Assembly (NCBI GenBank): GCA_015478655.1
Contig: JADMIJ010000015.1
Location: forward strand, 1-59,618
DNA: 59,618 bases
From: Acidimicrobiales bacterium
GTDB taxonomy: Bacteria; Actinomycetota; Acidimicrobiia; Acidimicrobiales; RAAP-2
Reading direction: 5' to 3'
In this document: positions 58,058 through 59,618 of the stretch, piece by piece
How the letters are laid out: every line of letters starts with the position of its first letter
How positions within the stretch are numbered: the first letter of the stretch is position 1
The notes under the pieces: generated by a model
What the model saw: the letters and a program-made list of their open reading frames with translations, nothing else
Databases searched by the model: none
What the model was told of the DNA's origin: nothing
Position numbers and translations under genes: made by a program

Positions 58058-58426
58058 ATGTCGGTGGAAAAGGCGGAGTCGGCCGCTGTCCGGGTCATTT
58101 GGAGAGGTCCCGTGTTCCACTACGACCTGCGTTGGTATGGGTCTGATGACTTCATCGTCCCGGTGTGGTGGATCGGCCTCACCCATCGCGAGACAGAAGA
58201 AATGGCCCACACCGATGTGTTCCACCCCTCCGCAGTCGCGGGAGATGTATTCCACTGGCTGCTGAACCTCGTAGGCCCGGACGTGGCTGGGCGCCTCCAC
58301 TCGTTGATTGAGGCGGAGCTCTCGTTGCAGGCAGCGGCGGCTCAGGGACTGCAGAACGGTCGACGTGATGGTCGGCGGCGCAGACGGCGGACATCGGGCC
58401 GCACGGGGGCCCGATCGGGGCGGTAG
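58058..58426 (+). CDS. Hypothetical protein with basic C-terminal tail
   Basis: 122 residues, ATG 58058. The first half is aromatic-rich (V-F-H-Y-D-L-R-W-Y, W-W-I-G-L-T-H-R-E-T), the second ends in a long Arg-rich stretch (R-R-D-G-R-R-R-R-R-R-T) that could bind nucleic acid. TGGACT and TACACT with a 16-bp spacer upstream could be a promoter giving a short or absent leader. No family recognised. Lower GC than average; perhaps accessory. Confidence 0.45.
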   Translation: MSVEKAESAAVRVIWRGPVFHYDLRWYGSDDFIVPVWWIGLTHRETEEMAHTDVFHPSAVAGDVFHWLLNLVGPDVAGRLHSLIEAELSLQAAAAQGLQNGRRDGRRRRRRTSGRTGARSGR

Positions 58427-58706
58427 CCGCCCCGACGCAAGGCGGAGCACGAGCGCGCGCCAACCAGGGTGGAACTCGAACAACAACCTGGGCTCAAGGG
58501 ATTCAGATGTCGTGCACCGCGGCCCATGCTACTCGGTCGTCCATTTGGCGAACCTCGCGGCGATCGGTACGCCGCTACCTCAGCCCACGGGGTGGTGGGC
58601 CTGGTTGAAGGCTGGAGTTACCCCGAACAGACGTCATGGTCAGGCCGTGCACACGAGCCCGGTCCACGGCTCGGGTCGCCCCTGCCCACTACCCTACGGT
58701 TCTGGG

Positions 58707-59366
58707 ATGGCCGGCGAGGATCTCTCGATTACAGGTGAGAAGCGGTGGCCCATGGCCATCACACTGATCGTCGCCATGTCCTTGCCGCTGCTGCTCCCGT
58801 CTCGGTTCAGCTTGGGCCCCGATTGGATCGTCTCGGTCATCGTGGGAATCTTGCTGGTGGCCCTCATCTTCGCTGACCCTGGTCGTATCGATCGTCGGTC
58901 AGCCTTCGTGCGAGGACTGTCAATCGCCCTGGTGATCGTGCTCGTTGCCGGAGCTGCCGGGGTGACCGCCCGGCTCGTGGTCGACCTCATCGTCGGCGGC
59001 CCGGACACCAACTCGCCTGGGCAGCTTCTCCGGATTGGGTCCTTGGTCTGGCTCTACTTGATTATCAGCTTCTCGTTTCTCTATTGGGAGCTTGACGGTG
59101 AAGGCCCTGAGGCACGGGCCAGACGGACGCCTGAGTTCCCGGATCTGGCGTTTCCCGAGCACCTCAATCCCAAAATCGCACGAGCAGGATGGCGACCGGA
59201 GTTCTTCGACTACCTCTACCTTGGATTCACGAACGCCACGGCGTTCAGCCCGACCGATGTGATGCCGGTCGCCCGTTGGGCCAAGCTCGCCATGGCAATC
59301 CAGGCGTCGAGTTCGCTTGTCGTCCTGGGCCTGGTGATCGCACGAGCAGTGAACATCCTGAAGTAG
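58707..59366 (+). CDS. Conserved membrane protein, five transmembrane segments
   Basis: 219 residues from ATG 58707. Helices near residues 16-32, 40-57, 70-93, 108-125 and 196-215. Between the last two lies a conserved cytosolic segment with E-F-F-D-Y-L-Y-L-G-F-T-N-A-T-A-F-S-P-T-D-V-M-P, which recurs in uncharacterised bacterial membrane proteins that end in A-R-A-V-N-I-L as here. The spacing of two helices around the S-P-T-D loop is channel-like, but no selectivity motif was seen. Function unknown. Confidence 0.65.
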   Translation: MAGEDLSITGEKRWPMAITLIVAMSLPLLLPSRFSLGPDWIVSVIVGILLVALIFADPGRIDRRSAFVRGLSIALVIVLVAGAAGVTARLVVDLIVGGPDTNSPGQLLRIGSLVWLYLIISFSFLYWELDGEGPEARARRTPEFPDLAFPEHLNPKIARAGWRPEFFDYLYLGFTNATAFSPTDVMPVARWAKLAMAIQASSSLVVLGLVIARAVNILK

Positions 59367-59588
59367 GTCCCGCAGATCCGCGTTTGCCCGTGGACCTCCA
59401 GGCGCCCGAGGGGATTGGTGACGGTGCGACGGCCTGCAGGCGGGATTCCTCTCTGGCGCCTCCCGACTCGGCTCGGGCGCGGCGGTCCCGGCGCGCCCGA
59501 GGTAGCAGCCAGGTCGAGTCGGTCGGTCTCCAGGGAGCAGCCGCCGTGCCGCAACCGTAAGGGCCACCATAGGTTAATCCGCGCGATG

Positions 59589-59618
59589 TAGACTCTGCGT
59601 GTGGAAGCATCGGCAGAA
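59589..59618 (+). promoter_or_regulatory. Putative -10 and start of a gene running off the right edge
   Basis: TAGACT at 59589-59594 fits TANNNT, followed by six bases and GTG 59601, which opens a frame V-E-A-S-A-E to the end of the window. The same geometry occurs before GTG 11169 and GTG 22058. Only six codons are visible, so the gene is not counted as a CDS. 59367-59588 shows no other gene. Confidence 0.3.

Overview
The window is a high-GC actinobacterial chromosome segment, most likely from the class Acidimicrobiia or a close relative. The evidence is a WhiB-type regulator, a PimB'-like mannosyltransferase next to a SRPBCC gene as in mycobacteria, a class E sortase, many GTG starts, several starts that look leaderless, a B12-dependent ribonucleotide reductase, and a secreted protein with the G-Y-W-L-V-x-x-D-G-G-I-F propeller repeats common in that class. 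The taxonomic call is inference; no rRNA or marker set is present.

Layout. 1-2.3 kb is a less GC-rich accessory edge: what looks like the end of an IS21-type element, a small membrane protein, a DUF6941-like protein, a toxin-antitoxin-like pair and a decayed HNH endonuclease gene. 2.3-17.7 kb is core metabolism: epoxyqueuosine reductase, PimB'-like glycosyltransferase, SRPBCC protein, luciferase-like oxidoreductase, aminotransferase, TetR/SMP-30 pair, acetoacetate-decarboxylase-like protein, PlsC, ACT protein, glycerol kinase, and nrdJ with a readable promoter and NrdR boxes.

17.8-50.4 kb is a large cell-surface/exopolysaccharide locus: a mini LPFTG surface protein, class E sortase, DUF4012 protein, hexapeptide acyltransferase, a giant secreted glycosidase with a six-repeat propeller, seven GT4-type or related glycosyltransferases and one GT2, a Wzc-like tyrosine kinase, an O-antigen ligase/polymerase-like membrane protein, two paralogous single-pass membrane proteins, a polyprenyl-phosphate sugar-1-phosphate transferase and a Wzb-like phosphatase. 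No Wzx flippase or ABC exporter was seen. Inside it, 38.5-46.3 kb is a tightly coupled seven-gene run: glycosyltransferase, phosphopantetheinyl transferase, carrier protein, acyl-CoA-dehydrogenase-like flavoprotein, amino acid:[carrier protein] ligase (a truncated class II seryl-tRNA-synthetase relative), DUF1839 and a GH2-type glycosidase-like protein. This aminoacyl-carrier-protein module inside a glycan locus is the most interesting system here; its product is unknown and may be an amino-acid-derived glycan modification.

50.5-59.6 kb returns to housekeeping and regulatory genes: DUF6188-like protein, NAD-dependent epimerase, WhiB, Nudix hydrolase, coiled-coil zinc-ribbon protein, histidine phosphatase, TetR, amidohydrolase, a small monooxygenase-like protein, an Ohr peroxidase behind a strong hairpin, and two hypothetical proteins. 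No tRNA, rRNA, CRISPR array or intact transposase gene was recognised.
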